Shown: piece after piece, positions 1 to 8,145 of the stretch
Numbering within the stretch: the stretch's first letter is position 1
Layout of the letters: each line of letters starts with the position of its first letter
Program-made: the position numbers and the translations under genes
Notes under the pieces: model-generated
Told to the model about the DNA's origin: nothing
The model's input: only the letters and a program-made list of their open reading frames with translations
Databases searched by the model: none
Source of the DNA: Oscillatoriales cyanobacterium
GTDB lineage: Bacteria > Cyanobacteriota > Cyanobacteriia > Cyanobacteriales > Microcoleaceae
Direction: 5' to 3'
DNA length: 64,000 nucleotides
Assembly (NCBI GenBank): GCA_004292955.1
Contig: RDXX01000011.1
Span: forward strand, 109,336-173,335

Positions 1-2
1 CA

Positions 3-293
3 AATGTCTGGGTTGCTATTGATGCAGGTTCCACCGTGGGCTTTGTCGCCGTGAAACTCGATTCGGAAAGCAGCATGGGTGAAATTTACATGATCGCTGT
101 CGATCCAGACTTTCAAGGTCGTGGCATTGGCTCCGCTCTGACAGAATTCGCTGTAAATTGGATGAAAGATGCGGGGATGTCTGTTGCAATGGTCGAAACC
201 GGAGGCGATCCAGGTCATGCCGCAGCACGTCGCACCTATGAAAAGGCGGGTTTCGGGCTGTTACCGATCGCCAGATACTTCAAAAAGCTGTAG
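3..293 (+). CDS. GNAT-family N-acetyltransferase (5' end outside window)
   Basis: The frame is open to the window edge (N-V-W-V-A-I-D-A-G upstream of the first possible GTG at 36), so the gene starts before the window. The visible 96 residues hold the GNAT core. The strand-4 segment IYMIAVDPDF leads into the acetyl-CoA pyrophosphate loop QGRGIGSAL, followed by the C-terminal AARRTYEKAGF motif. GNAT enzymes transfer acetyl from acetyl-CoA to an amine; the substrate cannot be read from this fragment. It is the first of several GNAT genes in the same orientation in the first 8 kb. Confidence 0.85.
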   Translation, partial: NVWVAIDAGSTVGFVAVKLDSESSMGEIYMIAVDPDFQGRGIGSALTEFAVNWMKDAGMSVAMVETGGDPGHAAARRTYEKAGFGLLPIARYFKKL

Positions 294-388
294 ATTTGTC
301 GATCGGCTGGAACGTTATTGTCATTGAACTCGTCGATCTGGTTACTTCTTCACAAGATAAATAAGCGATAATATAGTAGGAAAAATTG

Positions 389-775
389 ATGATTGACCAT
401 ACTGGCATTAACATTAGTAATTTCGAGAAAAGCAAAGATTTTTACACCAAAGCCTTAGCCCCGCTTGGTTATCAATTGCTGAAAGAGTTTGATGCTTCTG
501 TGACTGGTTCTATATCTCTGGCAGGTTTTGGAATAGACGGAAAGCCCGATTTCTGGATTACACAGGGAGAGGTAAATACCCCTAGAATTCATATTGCTTT
601 CCGCGCAGAAACTCATGAGATGGTTCAGGCTTTTTACACAGCAGCGCTAGCAGCAGGGGGGCGAGACAATGGTACTCCGGGTTTGCGAACTCACTATCAT
701 CCTGATTATTATGGTGCTTTTGTTTTAGATCCAGATGGACATAATATGGAAGCAGTATGTCATTTTCCTGTTTAA
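389..775 (+). CDS. VOC-superfamily (glyoxalase/bleomycin-resistance fold) protein
   Basis: This 128-aa protein matches the usual length of single-domain VOC proteins. It opens with MIDHTGINISNFEKSKDFY, the typical first beta-alpha unit, and ends with the paired strand YYGAFVLDPDGHNMEAVCH. The likely metal ligands His4, His68 and Glu121 are all present, so it could be an active metalloenzyme (lyase, dioxygenase or thiol transferase) or a binding protein; the substrate is unknown. A TTG codon lies just upstream at 386, but the ATG at 389 is better placed behind the weak AGG at 378-380. It lies in a run of small plus-strand enzyme genes. Confidence 0.85.
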   Translation: MIDHTGINISNFEKSKDFYTKALAPLGYQLLKEFDASVTGSISLAGFGIDGKPDFWITQGEVNTPRIHIAFRAETHEMVQAFYTAALAAGGRDNGTPGLRTHYHPDYYGAFVLDPDGHNMEAVCHFPV

Positions 776-816
776 CATTAATCAAGGCAGTGAAAATAAA
801 ATTTCAAAAGTAATGA

Positions 817-1335
817 ATGATGATAAACCTACGCCCCGGCACCTCCGCTGATTTAGCTCTACTGCGACATTGGGATGAGCAACCTCATGTGGTTAATGCA
901 GATCCTAACGATGATTGGGGTTGGGAAATAGAGCTCGATCGCACTCCCGACTGGAGGGAGCAATTAATTGCTGAAATTGATGGCCGTGCGATCGGATTTA
1001 TCCAGATTATCGATCCAGCACTTGAGGATAGTCACTACTGGGGCGATGTTCCAGCGAATCTACGTGCGATCGATATCTGGATTGGAGAAGAGACAGATTT
1101 GGGCAAAGGCTATGGCACACATATGATGCAGCTTGCACTGACTCGATGTTTCGCCGACTCTGCTGTGACGGCTGTACTCATCGATCCACTGGCCAGCAAT
1201 ACCCGTGCCCACCGCTTCTACGAACGTCTTGGCTTTCAATTTGTTGAACCGCGACAGTTTGGTGACGATGACTGTTTTGTTTACCGCCTGAACCGGGCAG
1301 ATTGGCATCCCAGTAATGAGAATAACGCTCAATGA
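817..1335 (+). CDS. GNAT acetyltransferase resembling aminoglycoside 6'-N-acetyltransferases
   Basis: This 172-aa GNAT protein carries R-A-I-D-I-W-I-G (83-90), then DLGKGYGTHMM (94-104) as the acetyl-CoA loop, then IDPLASNTRAHRFYERLGF (122-140). The order RxID, LGKGxGT and DPxxSNxRAxRxYExxGF is the layout I know from the AAC(6')-Ib-like branch. Drug acetylation is therefore possible, but environmental relatives are common and the substrate is not proven. The start ATG at 817 is followed by a second ATG at 820. The stop is 43 nt before the next gene, in the same orientation. Confidence 0.8.
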   Translation: MMINLRPGTSADLALLRHWDEQPHVVNADPNDDWGWEIELDRTPDWREQLIAEIDGRAIGFIQIIDPALEDSHYWGDVPANLRAIDIWIGEETDLGKGYGTHMMQLALTRCFADSAVTAVLIDPLASNTRAHRFYERLGFQFVEPRQFGDDDCFVYRLNRADWHPSNENNAQ

Positions 1336-1363
1336 CTTGTTCGTTGCACAAGCATCGCCCTGG

Positions 1364-1371
1364 AAAGGAGG
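1364..1371 (+). promoter_or_regulatory. Strong Shine-Dalgarno for the RibD_C-like gene
   Basis: AAAGGAGG with a 7-nt spacer before the ATG at 1379. It decides the start of the gene and is unusually close to consensus; most genes in this window have weak or no purine-rich sites. Confidence 0.75.
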
Positions 1372-1378
1372 TTAGTGA

Positions 1379-1912
1379 ATGACAAAAATCGTACTTTATA
1401 TTGCAACCAGTCTGGACGGTTATATTGCTCGTAAAGACGGCAGTATTGATTGGCTGACAGCTTTTGAGACGGACGAAACTGACCACGGGTATGGTGAGTT
1501 TTATCGATCGATCGATGGATTGGCGATGGGACGCAAAACCTACGAACAGGTGTTGAGCTTTGGCGAGTGGCCCCATCCCGGCAAGCCATCCTACGTTTTT
1601 ACCCAGCAAAGCCGATCGCCCGATCGCGATGATGTGTTATTTACCTCCGCAACGCCCGATCGATTTCTGCACGAAATGGAGTTGCAAGGACTCAAACGAA
1701 TTTGGCTAGTTGGAGGTGCAGAATTAATCGCCTCATTCCTCCAATGTCAACTGATTGATGAATATATTCTGTCGATCGCACCTATCATGTTAGGCGAAGG
1801 AATTCCCTTATTCTTGCCATCTCCCATGGAGATGAAATTAAAGTTAATAGAAGTACAGAAGTATCCGACCGAGTTAGTTCAAGTAAGATACACCAAATAT
1901 AAAAGTAAATAA
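1379..1912 (+). CDS. RibD C-terminal / dihydrofolate-reductase-like protein
   Basis: A 177-aa single-domain reductase-like protein. The N-terminus IVLYIATSLDGYIA (4-17) is the hallmark of the RibD_C family. It is followed by the NADPH-site MGRKTYEQV near residue 50 and WLVGGAELIASFL near 110. Members reduce pteridine- or pyrimidine-like substrates with NADPH; the bacterial YyaP/YwjB-like branch has no firm role. The start is fixed by a strong Shine-Dalgarno AAAGGAGG at 1364-1371, 7 nt before ATG. It is the best ribosome-binding site in this part of the window. Confidence 0.85.
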   Translation: MTKIVLYIATSLDGYIARKDGSIDWLTAFETDETDHGYGEFYRSIDGLAMGRKTYEQVLSFGEWPHPGKPSYVFTQQSRSPDRDDVLFTSATPDRFLHEMELQGLKRIWLVGGAELIASFLQCQLIDEYILSIAPIMLGEGIPLFLPSPMEMKLKLIEVQKYPTELVQVRYTKYKSK

Positions 1913-3110
1913 AAAATACAGACAAAGGAAGCTTTCACATGAGCAAAGTTCGCATTTAATTCTGCTGAGGAATCAGTACAGGTTTTATTTATCGAGTGAT
2001 GTCTAGCTTTAAAATGATTAGAGGCGTACCAATTGCATCGGGATAGCGACGGTTAACAACAACTTTGAATGCCAACTCAATTTGAGTCTGAGGAAAGTTT
2101 TGTGAAACCCATGCTGGCGAAAAATTGTATTAAGCAGACGATGGCGACAGTCCTAATAATGAATGTAATTGTTGGCAATCCGTTTCAGCAACAAACAATC
2201 TCAGATGTACCAGATAGGAATCTCCTCAGAATACAGTCTTATCGTCAGTCAGTTTTCCTGTTCTTGAATTAGTACAGGTCAAGGGAATTTTCAAGGTCAA
2301 AATTCATTCTTTATTGTAGAATATCTTTGAGCAAACTCCACAGCAGCAATCGGGTGGGCTCAAAGCCTCTGTCCACAACCAGAAGTTTGATGAAAGCCGA
2401 CGAACTCCCGCGATTGCTATCAGTCAAGCCCCTCTCTATCCCAGGGCTGATTTATTCTAATATCAATTTACGATTTAAATCTGGACAAAGCTTTTAGTAG
2501 CAAGGAAAACAGGAGTTTTTAATAATTTGCTAAGCCTGCTACAGAAAGATCTACCCAACGCCTCATAACATAAGGGTTAGAGAGATTGGAAAATTTTAGA
2601 AGGAATCAGCCCTGCTCTCTATCCCAATCTCCTGCTGCTTCAAAAGCAGAGTTTGCCTAATATCGATAGGGACTGTTGACATTTGGTAAAATCCCCATGT
2701 ATTGTTAACGGAAAATTAGTACCCCGTGAGGACGGTGATTATATCTATTCAGGCGATCGTCTCAATTGAGACTGATTACCAGGAATATTTGGTGAGGTCA
2801 GACAGGAAAATGTCAGTGATGCAACCGCATCAAAATCTCGCAATCGAATCGGATTTGCAGCGGTATGGTTAACGGCTTGAAAACACTCAGGCTGTTATGA
2901 GTTTCCTTGGGCGCTGCCCTACAGCTTGCTTGGAACAATTGAGATCAATGGTAATGGCGCCGACAAAGTTATTGTCAAACGTGCTCTGAGTATGAAGGCA
3001 CTAGCTTTGAGTTCTAGGAATACAGAATGGTCAACTCAATCGCATTTTCAGGGGTGAAGGGTACGGTTGTCAAAGTTGTTTTCCAGGAATGTAAATTCGT
3101 TGAGGATTTT
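1913..3110. other. 1.2-kb stretch without a convincing gene, probably gene debris
   Basis: Only short open frames occur here, such as a 67-codon one at 2069-2272 with no recognisable motif and no ribosome-binding site. Two places share the phrase CTCTCTATCCCA (about 2432 and 2616), each followed by CTAATATC-like sequence, suggesting decayed duplicated sequence. The segment 2930-3026 reads as a short coding-like stretch (EINGNGADKVIVKRALS) with no start, so it may be a gene remnant. I see no rRNA, tRNA or clear terminator. Confidence 0.4.
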
Positions 3111-4136
3111 ATGCCAAACTCTACTTTGAAATCATCGATCCCAGAAGCAAAACTCGAAGCAGTTGAAACAGCAATTCAAACTGCTTTTAATACCAGAAAT
3201 GTCGAAAGTATCCAGCTTCTAACTGGAGGGTTCTCCTCAGCGCTGGTTTATAAAATTACCGTGAATGGTAAAGCTTATGTATTAAGGCTGATTATGCAGA
3301 TCGATCCGCTCAGCGATCCCGTTCGGCAATATGCTTGCATGAATTTGGCCGCAGAAGCTGGCATTTCACCACAGGTTTATTATTTCAGCACGGAAGATGC
3401 TTTAGCAATTACCGACTTTATCGAAGCTGTACCTTTGTCGAAATATGTTGGCTCGCGAGATGATTTGCTGGCAGAATTCGCAAAAATGATTGAATCGATT
3501 CATGCTACCTCGCTTTTTCCAAAATTCGTGAATTTCATGGATGGCATTGACGGTTTTATTCAGGAGTTTAAGGCTTCAAAAGTATTGCCAGAAACTGCAA
3601 CAGCAGAAGTTTTCAAATATTACTCAGAAATCCAGATGGTTTATCCGCGTCACGATCGCGATTTAGTCTCAAGTCACAACGATTTGAACCCACACAATAT
3701 TCTTTTTGATGGCAATAAATTCTGGGTTATTGATTGGGAGGGAGCCTTTGGGAGCGATCGCTATGTGGATTTGGCGATCCTTGCCAATAGCTTTGTCACC
3801 ACCGAAAAGCAGGAAAACATCTATCTAAAGGCATACTTCGGTGACGCACTGGATGACTGCAAGCGCGATCGCTTGTTCCTGATGCAGCAAGTTTGTCACA
3901 TTTTCTACGCGCTACCGTTTATGAAGTTTGCTGCGGCGTTGCGTCCCCCCAATTTCGTCCATGACAGCAGCATGGATACGCCTGGTTACAGACAATTTTG
4001 CTGGCAACTTGGGGCTGGTGAAGTTTCGCTTAATTCCTATGAAGGAAAACTATTGTTTGGAAAAGTCTTGTTGAACGAGGCTTTGCACAATATGAAAACA
4101 GCGCGATTTGTAAGAGCGATCGAGCAAATGGCATAA
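3111..4136 (+). CDS. Aminoglycoside-phosphotransferase/choline-kinase-family kinase
   Basis: From the ATG at 3111 the protein has 341 residues. GAGG at 3102-3105 lies 5 nt before this ATG, so I prefer it to the longer frame from 3027. The N-lobe has a nucleotide-loop segment (LLTGGFSSALVYKI), then a lysine strand. The C-lobe has the catalytic SHNDLNPHNILFDG (Asp and Asn of the HxDxxxxN loop) and the metal-binding IDWEGAFGSDRYVDLA. The substrate could be an antibiotic, choline or another small alcohol. Its last 76 coding bases are repeated exactly 680 bp downstream (see 4721-4819). Confidence 0.85.
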   Translation: MPNSTLKSSIPEAKLEAVETAIQTAFNTRNVESIQLLTGGFSSALVYKITVNGKAYVLRLIMQIDPLSDPVRQYACMNLAAEAGISPQVYYFSTEDALAITDFIEAVPLSKYVGSRDDLLAEFAKMIESIHATSLFPKFVNFMDGIDGFIQEFKASKVLPETATAEVFKYYSEIQMVYPRHDRDLVSSHNDLNPHNILFDGNKFWVIDWEGAFGSDRYVDLAILANSFVTTEKQENIYLKAYFGDALDDCKRDRLFLMQQVCHIFYALPFMKFAAALRPPNFVHDSSMDTPGYRQFCWQLGAGEVSLNSYEGKLLFGKVLLNEALHNMKTARFVRAIEQMA

Positions 4137-4229
4137 TAAGATATGATGTTCGCAACCTAACTCTGTGAATTCAGATTCCATCTCTTGAGAGCAAAACAGT
4201 TCCATAGATCGCGATTAAGGGGTAGCACA

Positions 4230-4667
4230 TTGATTTCCACAGCAATGCAAAATCAAGAAATCACAGATTTTGGAATCAAACTGATTGCAACGGTGAATGG
4301 GATTGCAGCCTTACTGCACTTGGGTTTCTGGATATTTGCTTTCCTGCGGCTGCCCCGTCCATCGGTTGTCGAGACAGAAGCAGAACGTGTTGACCTAATC
4401 GTGACTTACGGGTTGGGAGTTGCGGATCTTTTATGGTCTGTACCTCTGTTGATTGTGGGTTGTTTTTGGCTTTACAATGGCAGGGAAATTGGTTGGCTAG
4501 CGGCACAAATGGCAAACGTGCTTTATTGGTACTCTTTTACGTTCATTCTGATCCGCGAACTGAATGCTAAGTCTATTCGTTTTGGCACCCTGCTATTTTC
4601 GCCGTTTGCTATGTTCTCGCTGTGGGCGGCCTGGTATCTATGGCAGGTTCGCACCATGTTTTATTAA
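4230..4667 (+). CDS. Small four-helix membrane protein, unknown function
   Basis: About 145 residues with four hydrophobic segments (IATVNGIAALLHLGFWIFAFL, a second ending LLWSVPLLIVGCFWLY, then VLYWYSFTFILI and a C-terminal FSLWAAWYLWQV). I recognise no family. A TTG at 4230 has AAGGGG (4217-4222) 7 nt upstream and is the best-supported start; an ATG at 4245 would remove five residues and has no site of its own. The gene sits exactly between the two copies of the APH-family gene tail, so it may have arrived with, or been trapped by, that duplication. Confidence 0.6.
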   Translation: MISTAMQNQEITDFGIKLIATVNGIAALLHLGFWIFAFLRLPRPSVVETEAERVDLIVTYGLGVADLLWSVPLLIVGCFWLYNGREIGWLAAQMANVLYWYSFTFILIRELNAKSIRFGTLLFSPFAMFSLWAAWYLWQVRTMFY

Positions 4668-4720
4668 CCAGAAAATAGATTAGATTAATAGTGCAGAAAA
4701 AGTTCTAGCTGGATGATTCT

Positions 4721-4819
4721 GAAGCAAAACTACTGGTTGGAAAAGTCTTGTTGAACGAGGCTTTGCACAATATGAAAACAGCGCGATTTGTAAGAGCGAT
4801 CGAGCAAATGGCTCGATAA
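4721..4819 (+). pseudogene. Duplicated C-terminal tail of an APH-family kinase gene
   Basis: Bases 4737-4812 are identical to 4057-4132 of the kinase gene at 3111-4136, and the similarity with scattered mismatches starts at 4721. The copy reads in frame to its own stop (…IEQMAR, then TAA), where the upstream gene ends …IEQMA then TAA. With no start or upstream kinase sequence, this is the surviving end of a second, diverged copy or the scar of a tandem duplication that was then mostly deleted. Confidence 0.85.
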
Positions 4820-4912
4820 AATCTACGCTTTAGTCATGACATTCAGGGAAATTGCCTGCGTTTAGTAAGCGGGATAGTTAGATATAAATTCCACCTTTTT
4901 GCCGATCGTTGA

Positions 4913-5770
4913 ATGAAACATACCGCAATTGATATGCCGCGCATTCCCACCGCGCCGAGTTCAATTCAGAAGGGAGTTCCTCTGAAGCATCTGCTTGGGT
5001 CAGAAGCAGTTGATTGTTTGGCACACAATATCTTGCTCGCGTACCCGCAATTTGATGAAAAATCGTTTCGTCAGGTTGCGTTAGATGGATTGGATTCGCT
5101 TGAACTTATGGAACGCGGCCGACATCTGGCATTAGCACTCCGTCAATGTTTGCCTGATAAATATGCGACAGCTATTGAGATACTTGTGGCTTCTTTGACA
5201 CCGCCACTAACTCAAACAGATGGACTAAAACTGGCAGTATTTTTTTATCTTCCTCATATTTGTTTCATTGCTAAGTATGGTATAGAACTAAAAGATAATG
5301 ATGGACAAGATCCGTTTGAAATATCCATGCTTGCCCAATACGAACTTACCAAACGGTTTAGTGCGGAGTTTTCCATACGACCGTTTCTAATTCAACAACA
5401 ATATCGCACCCTTTCGCAACTGCTTGATTGGACATCGGATCCAGACCCCCATGTCCGTCGTCTTTGTTCTGAAGGTACGCGATCCAGACTTCCTTGGGGA
5501 ACGCGAATCCCCGCTTTCATCGCCAACCCAGCCCCCGTATTCCCAATCCTTGATGCCCTGAAGGACGATCGCAGCCTTTACGTGCGTCGCAGTGTCGCCA
5601 ACAATCTGGGCGATATTGCCAAAGACCACCCCGAACAGGTATTTGCAATTTGCGATCGTTGGCTAAACGGTGCCTCTAATGAAGTCAAATGGCTCATCCG
5701 CCATGCTCTTCGGTACCCAGCAAAAAAAGGAAATAAAACCGCTCTCCAACTTAGAGTCGCAGCTAAATAA
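4913..5770 (+). CDS. AlkC-like DNA alkylation repair protein (HEAT-like repeats)
   Basis: A 285-aa alpha-helical protein. The segment DPDPHVRRLCSEGTRSRLPWG near residues 178-198 and the later YVRRSVANNLGDIAKDHPE are signatures I associate with the AlkC/AlkD alkylpurine glycosylase superfamily, in which HEAT-like repeats hold the DNA and alkylated N3/N7 purines are excised. The C-terminus (IRHALRYPAKKGN…) looks complete. The start ATG at 4913 has no clear Shine-Dalgarno site; a second ATG at 4934 is possible. It is flanked by the APH-tail remnant and the interrupted GNAT gene. Confidence 0.75.
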   Translation: MKHTAIDMPRIPTAPSSIQKGVPLKHLLGSEAVDCLAHNILLAYPQFDEKSFRQVALDGLDSLELMERGRHLALALRQCLPDKYATAIEILVASLTPPLTQTDGLKLAVFFYLPHICFIAKYGIELKDNDGQDPFEISMLAQYELTKRFSAEFSIRPFLIQQQYRTLSQLLDWTSDPDPHVRRLCSEGTRSRLPWGTRIPAFIANPAPVFPILDALKDDRSLYVRRSVANNLGDIAKDHPEQVFAICDRWLNGASNEVKWLIRHALRYPAKKGNKTALQLRVAAK

Positions 5771-5921
5771 CGAAAATCACTTTAATAAACCTCTCCTAAA
5801 AAGATTCTGGAGGCCTTGCTATATGACGATTTTAAAATACAATAAAAATAAAAGTGTTTTTGTTGCGTAAGTCATATTTGAATTAAATTTCCAATCAAAT
5901 ATCGATCGAGAAGGCAGAACC

Positions 5922-6053
5922 ATGATTGAGACGACTAATCTGCAACTACTCCCCGTCGAACGGATACACATCAAGGCTTTTTTGAGCAGTAAAAGCGAGC
6001 TGGCAGAACTTTTGCAAGTCACAGTACCTAATAACTGGCCGCAGTTCCCTCAC
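5922..6053 (+). pseudogene. 5' part of a GNAT gene interrupted by a tnpB element
   Basis: ATG at 5922 begins MIETTNLQLLPVERIHIKAF, a RimJ/RimL-type GNAT opening, and the frame runs 44 codons to NNWPQFPH where GNAT similarity stops. The rest of the protein resumes at 7526 in the matching frame. Joining 5922-6053 to 7526-7909 gives one open frame of 171 codons plus stop. The junction is ambiguous by one base (PH-AF or PQ-AF), both in frame. The gene is therefore inactive here unless the element excises. Confidence 0.9.
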
Positions 6054-6236
6054 CGAAAACGAGCGGGAAGCCCCGGGCTTTAGACATGGGGAGGAACGCG
6101 GCTGCGACTTATTTAGTCGCCTACATCTTTTTTGAGAATAAATCTTTTCATAGTCGCCTACAAAATGTTTTTTATTGGCAAAATCCCACCTTAAATAAGA
6201 TTGCTATGCTAATCTAATAATCAGGAGGAAATAGAA

Positions 6237-7488
6237 ATGTTTGGATGTCAACAAAATCTCATTAGTCCCGATAATAATCTCAAAGCAATTCTAGAATTCC
6301 TGTGCAGTGAGTCATCAAAATTGACGAATTGCGGAATTTATTATGCTCGACAGATGTACTTCAAGACTGGTAAAATACCGACGAGGGCAGAGTTACACAA
6401 AGTGTTAGGCACGGAGAATCAAAATCTGCATTACAAGGCATTCTATTCGGACACGGCACAGCAGATTTTAACTACTGTCGCCGAGTCTTTTAAATCCTAT
6501 ATTGGACTTCTAGAAGGCATCAAAAAAGGGACGGTAACTCAAAGACCTAGATTACCTAATTATCGACAAGGTGGTCTAGCTTTGGTGACTTATACAGGTC
6601 GCTCCGTTCGACTTAAAGACGGACTTTTGAGATTTCCGCTGGGTACTAAAGTTAAAGCCTGGTTCGGATTGGATGCTTTTTATCTACCTTGGCCTACAAA
6701 CTTAGACGACAAAGCAATCAGAGAATATCGAATCCTACCTAGAAACGGCTGCTTCTATTTGGAATTAGTCTACAAAACGGCAGATATCCAAGCAGATGTA
6801 GACCCATCTAAAGCTTTGATGATCGACCACGGAATGAACAACTGGCTAACTTGTGTTAGTAATATAGGAACTAGCTTGATCGTTGATGGGTTACATTTGA
6901 AGTCGCTCAATCAAGGATACAATAAGCGTGTTGCTTTTTTGATGTCAGGGAAGGCAAATGGTTATTGGTCAAAACGACTGGCGCGTTTGACAGAAAATCG
7001 CAATCGGACGATGCGAGATGCTATTAATAAAGCAGCTCGAAAAGTGATAAATCATTGCTTAAGCAACAATCTTGGTACTGTTATATTTGGTTGGAATGCT
7101 GGCATGAAGAATGCTATTAATCTTGGCTCTCAAACCAATCAGAATTTTGTGCAAATTCCGACGGGTAGACTCAAGAATAGAATTGCTAAACTGTGTGAAG
7201 AATACGGGATTAAGTTTGTAGAAACGGAAGAGTCGTATACTTCCAAGGCTTCATTTATTGACCTTGATTTGCTACCTAAATTCTGCGAAAAACTTTCGTG
7301 GGTGGCAACCTTGTGGTAAACGAGTTAAGCGCGGATTGTATCGTACTCTTGAAGGTTTGTTGATTAATGCAGACTGCAATGGGGCAGCGAATATTGGTCG
7401 AAAAGTAGCGGCAACCTTGGGGATAAGTCTCAAGGGAGTCAGTAGAGGTGCTTTGATAACGCCTTTGAAAGTCCCTTTGTGGTCTTAG
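6237..7488 (+). pseudogene. tnpB: tnpB (RuvC-like RNA-guided nuclease), frameshifted near its 3' end
   Basis: The first frame (6237-7319, 360 aa) has a strong AGGAGG upstream and contains ALMIDHGMNNWLTCVSN (first RuvC-type Asp region) and VIFGWNAGMKNAINLG. It then drifts off at about 7285-7300 into a wrong frame. The +1 frame from about 7290 carries the expected end, WQPCGKRVKRGLYRTLEGLLINADCNGAANI with the last catalytic Asp, to the stop at 7488. This sub-branch lacks the usual four-Cys zinc finger. One small indel explains the split, so the protein is probably inactive. Family TnpB proteins cut DNA guided by an RNA made from the right end of the element. Confidence 0.85.
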
Positions 7489-7495
7489 TCAAGAA

Positions 7496-7525
7496 TCCCC
7501 CTGATTCATCAGTGGGGAGTATCAA
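7496..7525 (+). repeat. Right-end hairpin of the first tnpB element
   Basis: CCCC CTGAT TC ATCAG T GGGG followed by AGTATCAA. In this superfamily the right end is both the single-strand transposase substrate and the 3' part of the guide RNA (omega/reRNA), so any guide would continue from here into the GNAT gene's second half. Confidence 0.7.
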
Positions 7526-7909
7526 GCATTTTCCCTCCCTGAGGATGAATCCTTACCGCTTTCTAATGGTTGGAATGGATATTTGTTTATTCACCCGCAA
7601 CAGGCAGTGCTTGTGGGTAATGGAGGTTTCAAAGGTGAACCAAATGAGTCGGGCATTGTAGAAATTGGTTATGAAATAGCTGCCGAATACTGGAATCGCG
7701 GATTGGCAACTGAGGCAGTACAGGGGCTAATTGACTATGCTTTCGATCGCGAGGAAGTGCGAGCAGTCAACGCTCATACTCTGGGTGAAGCTAATGCTTC
7801 CAATCGGGTACTACAGAAGGTGGGGATGCGGTTTGTGTCCGATGTTGTTCATTCTCAATTAGGTACAATCTGGCTCTGGCAGATCGATCGAGATTCTGCC
7901 AATCGTTGA
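7526..7909 (+). pseudogene. 3' part of the interrupted GNAT gene
   Basis: The frame reads (H/Q)AFSLPEDESLPLSNGWNGYLF, then EIGYEIAAEYWNRGLATEAVQGLIDYAF, the RimJ/RimL-type acetyl-CoA loop, then LGEANASNRVLQKVGMRFV. It continues the 44 codons at 5922-6053 in frame. An internal start at about 7583 could give a 108-aa fragment lacking the N-terminal strands, which is unlikely to be functional alone. Confidence 0.9.
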
Positions 7910-8145
7910 TGGAATTGATGAGGATTTTTGTAGCAAGGTCAACAGGTGCGATCGATCGCCCGCAATGACTCGCCAGTTGTTTCGAGCATCCGCTTTAACA
8001 CTCGCTGCATCACCTGTGCTTCATCATCATGTAGAATATGCTGGATCTGTCAAATAAATTAACCACAATTATTGTAGAGACGGGTTCGCGGGCGATCGCA
8101 AATATCAGCAATAACACCCGCAAACCGGATTTGATTGGGAACTTT

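Larger units (their letters stand above)
6054..7525 (+). mobile_element. IS200/IS605-superfamily element of the tnpB-only (IS1341-like) type
   Basis: About 1472 bp inserted in a GNAT gene with no target duplication, as expected for this superfamily. The left end begins within CGAAAACG after flank CTCAC, followed by a G/C-rich hairpin around 6063-6090. The right end carries the hairpin CCCC-CTGAT-TC-ATCAG-TGGGG (about 7497-7517) and ends AGTATCAA. The element at 54.9 kb ends in nearly the same sequence (GGGGAGTGTCAA), which supports this boundary. There is no tnpA (Y1 transposase), so any movement would need one in trans. Ends are placed to within 1-2 nt. Confidence 0.85.

Noticed and set aside
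2069-2272. 67-codon open frame
   Set aside because: No ribosome-binding site, no motif, and it lies in a region of gene debris.
1-7909. Integron cassette array
   Set aside because: The gene content fits, but intergenic gaps such as 43 nt at 1336-1378 are too short for attC sites and I found no paired core sites or integrase.
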